Below the pieces are notes generated by a model. It was not told where the DNA came from, searched no databases, and saw only the letters and a list, made by a program, of their open reading frames with translations. A stretch of 14,844 nt of DNA, taken from NCBI GenBank assembly GCA_044232905.1, contig JBIIKZ010000058.1, forward strand, positions 1-14,844. Reading direction: 5' to 3'. Both the position numbers and the translations under genes were made by a program. The first letter of the stretch is position 1. The number at the start of each line of letters is the position of its first letter. The stretch comes from CANHVK01 sp044232905 (GTDB lineage Bacteria > Bacteroidota > Bacteroidia > Flavobacteriales_D > Crocinitomicaceae). Of the stretch, positions 13,938 to 14,844 are shown piece after piece.

Positions 13938-14654
13938 TTAATCTTCTGTTCTAGAAAGAGAATAAATTACTAGTCCAAAACCAATTTTATTAATTGCATC
14001 TGCAATGTTATAAACAATATCCATTGCATGTGATGCAGCAGCTGGATCAGAAACTAGTTTAATCCCAAAAAGACCACCTGGTGTACCCAAAATATAGCCA
14101 AGAGGGTAGATAGCCCAACCAACTAATACGAACCAAGCCAAAATTCTAGTTGCTTTTGCTACTTGAGGTCCAGCAGTTTGAGATAGTTTTGCAACCTCTC
14201 CAAACCAAATAAGGTAGGCAATGTAAAAGTAGGCAGCTCCTGAGATTACGCCCCAAAGTACACTATTTCCTCTATCTATTGTTTCTCCAAAATAACCGGT
14301 AACCAACATTACTAAGGATGCGAAAATTAATTTCCAAAGGAGTGAAATTTTTGCACCTGCCTTTTTTGTGATAAGATAGAATTCAACACACATTAATGGT
14401 ACTGTTAATATCCAATCTACATAACGAAAGAAAGTTGGTGAGTCTCCAGTTTCAAGGTTGTAACTTCTCATGTAGTAGTAATGTACTGCTGCAATAAAAG
14501 TTATTAAACCTGATACAAGTACAGAAGTTCGCCATTTTTGAGCTGTGTTGTTTAGTTCAAAAAAGAAGAAAACGGATGCTGCCATCATAGCCATTGTTCC
14601 GATAAAGAACGTGAATGCAACGTAGTTGTCGCTGGCAATTTTTAAATGTTCCAT
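13938..14654 (-). CDS. Proteorhodopsin (light-driven proton pump, green-tuned)
   Basis: A 238-residue seven-helix retinal protein. Key residues match canonical proteorhodopsin positions: Asp80 (proton acceptor), Thr84 and Glu91 (proton donor) in RYVDWILTVPLMCVEF give the DTE outward proton pump motif. His58 (AVHYYYMR) pairs with the acceptor, Lys223 (ADAINKIGFG) binds retinal, and Asp219 is the second counterion. Met88 occupies the spectral-tuning site (Leu/Met green, Gln blue), so green absorption is predicted. Gly135, aligned with bacteriorhodopsin Trp138 through the shared YIxY motif, is the small residue that opens the TM5 fenestration used by carotenoid antennae in xanthorhodopsin-like pumps. 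No cleavable signal peptide is evident. The gene appears monocistronic, ending at a strong hairpin. Retinal genes (crt, blh) are not in the window. The pump would add to the proton-motive force in light. Confidence 0.96.
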   Translation of the reverse strand: MEHLKIASDNYVAFTFFIGTMAMMAASVFFFFELNNTAQKWRTSVLVSGLITFIAAVHYYYMRSYNLETGDSPTFFRYVDWILTVPLMCVEFYLITKKAGAKISLLWKLIFASLVMLVTGYFGETIDRGNSVLWGVISGAAYFYIAYLIWFGEVAKLSQTAGPQVAKATRILAWFVLVGWAIYPLGYILGTPGGLFGIKLVSDPAAASHAMDIVYNIADAINKIGFGLVIYSLSRTED

Positions 14655-14844
14655 TGTTGTAAAAATTTAGTTATTCTTACTCTTAAGGATTTTCAGAATC
14701 TCCAAGTTATTTTACTTGATTTAATTCTCCTATATTTAATAATATTAATTTTTAATATTAAACGAACATAAGTTTACTTGTTAAAAATAAAAGAACTTAT
14801 TACAATTTAAGCATTTAAGTTGATTAATACTAATTAAATAAAAA
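14655..14844. promoter_or_regulatory. Rhodopsin upstream region with palindrome
   Basis: No second gene is seen. On the minus strand TATGTTCG (14764-14771) is one base from the -7 consensus TAnnTTTG, but no TTG sits at the right distance upstream, so the promoter call is tentative. Between it and the start codon, TAATATTAA (14740-14748) and TTAATATTA (14752-14760) form a perfect 9-bp inverted repeat with a 3-nt spacer, which could be an operator or leader hairpin. Confidence 0.3.

Overview
The window looks like a chromosomal segment of a low-GC member of the Bacteroidota, most likely a flavobacterium-like marine or freshwater surface bacterium. The support is a proteorhodopsin of the Bacteroidota (Met-tuned, DTE) type, a secreted protease with a C-terminal type IX secretion (T9SS) sorting domain, promoter-like pairs of the Bacteroidota type (TTG ... 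TAnnTTTG), near absence of Shine-Dalgarno sequences, and strong A+T bias between genes. I see no rRNA, tRNA, CRISPR array or intact insertion sequence.

Left part (1-5245, minus strand, read right to left): dabA, then dabB 4 nt later, then 59 nt on a SulP anion transporter that runs off the left edge. DabA and DabB form the two-subunit energy-coupled inorganic carbon uptake complex; the SulP protein is probably a bicarbonate or other anion carrier. Just upstream lies a small secreted acidic protein gene (minus). Across a divergent promoter region, a T9SS-exported lysyl-endopeptidase-like serine protease (plus) is followed 5 nt later by hemW.

Middle (9440-12580): a PIN-PhoH ATPase gene (plus) ends at a clear hairpin terminator. 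It converges on a minus-strand set: GNAT acetyltransferase, an unrecognised 7-TM protein (ATGA overlap) and an SRPBCC-domain protein.

Right part (12593-14844): the sparse stretch 12593-13360 is not empty. On the minus strand it holds the decayed remains of a class I Fic antitoxin-toxin pair, with in-frame stops, a frameshift and no catalytic core. Next to it is a tiny operon of two small membrane proteins (61 and 31 codons, overlapping by 8 nt; the shorter one is easily missed). Last comes a monocistronic proteorhodopsin gene with its own 12-bp-stem terminator. The rhodopsin keeps all proton-pumping residues, is predicted green-absorbing, and has Gly at the TM5 position that opens the carotenoid-binding fenestration in xanthorhodopsin-type pumps.

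Taken together: a light-driven proton pump lies about 9 kb from an ion-gradient-driven inorganic carbon uptake system. This fits, but does not prove, light-assisted anaplerotic CO2 fixation in a photoheterotroph.
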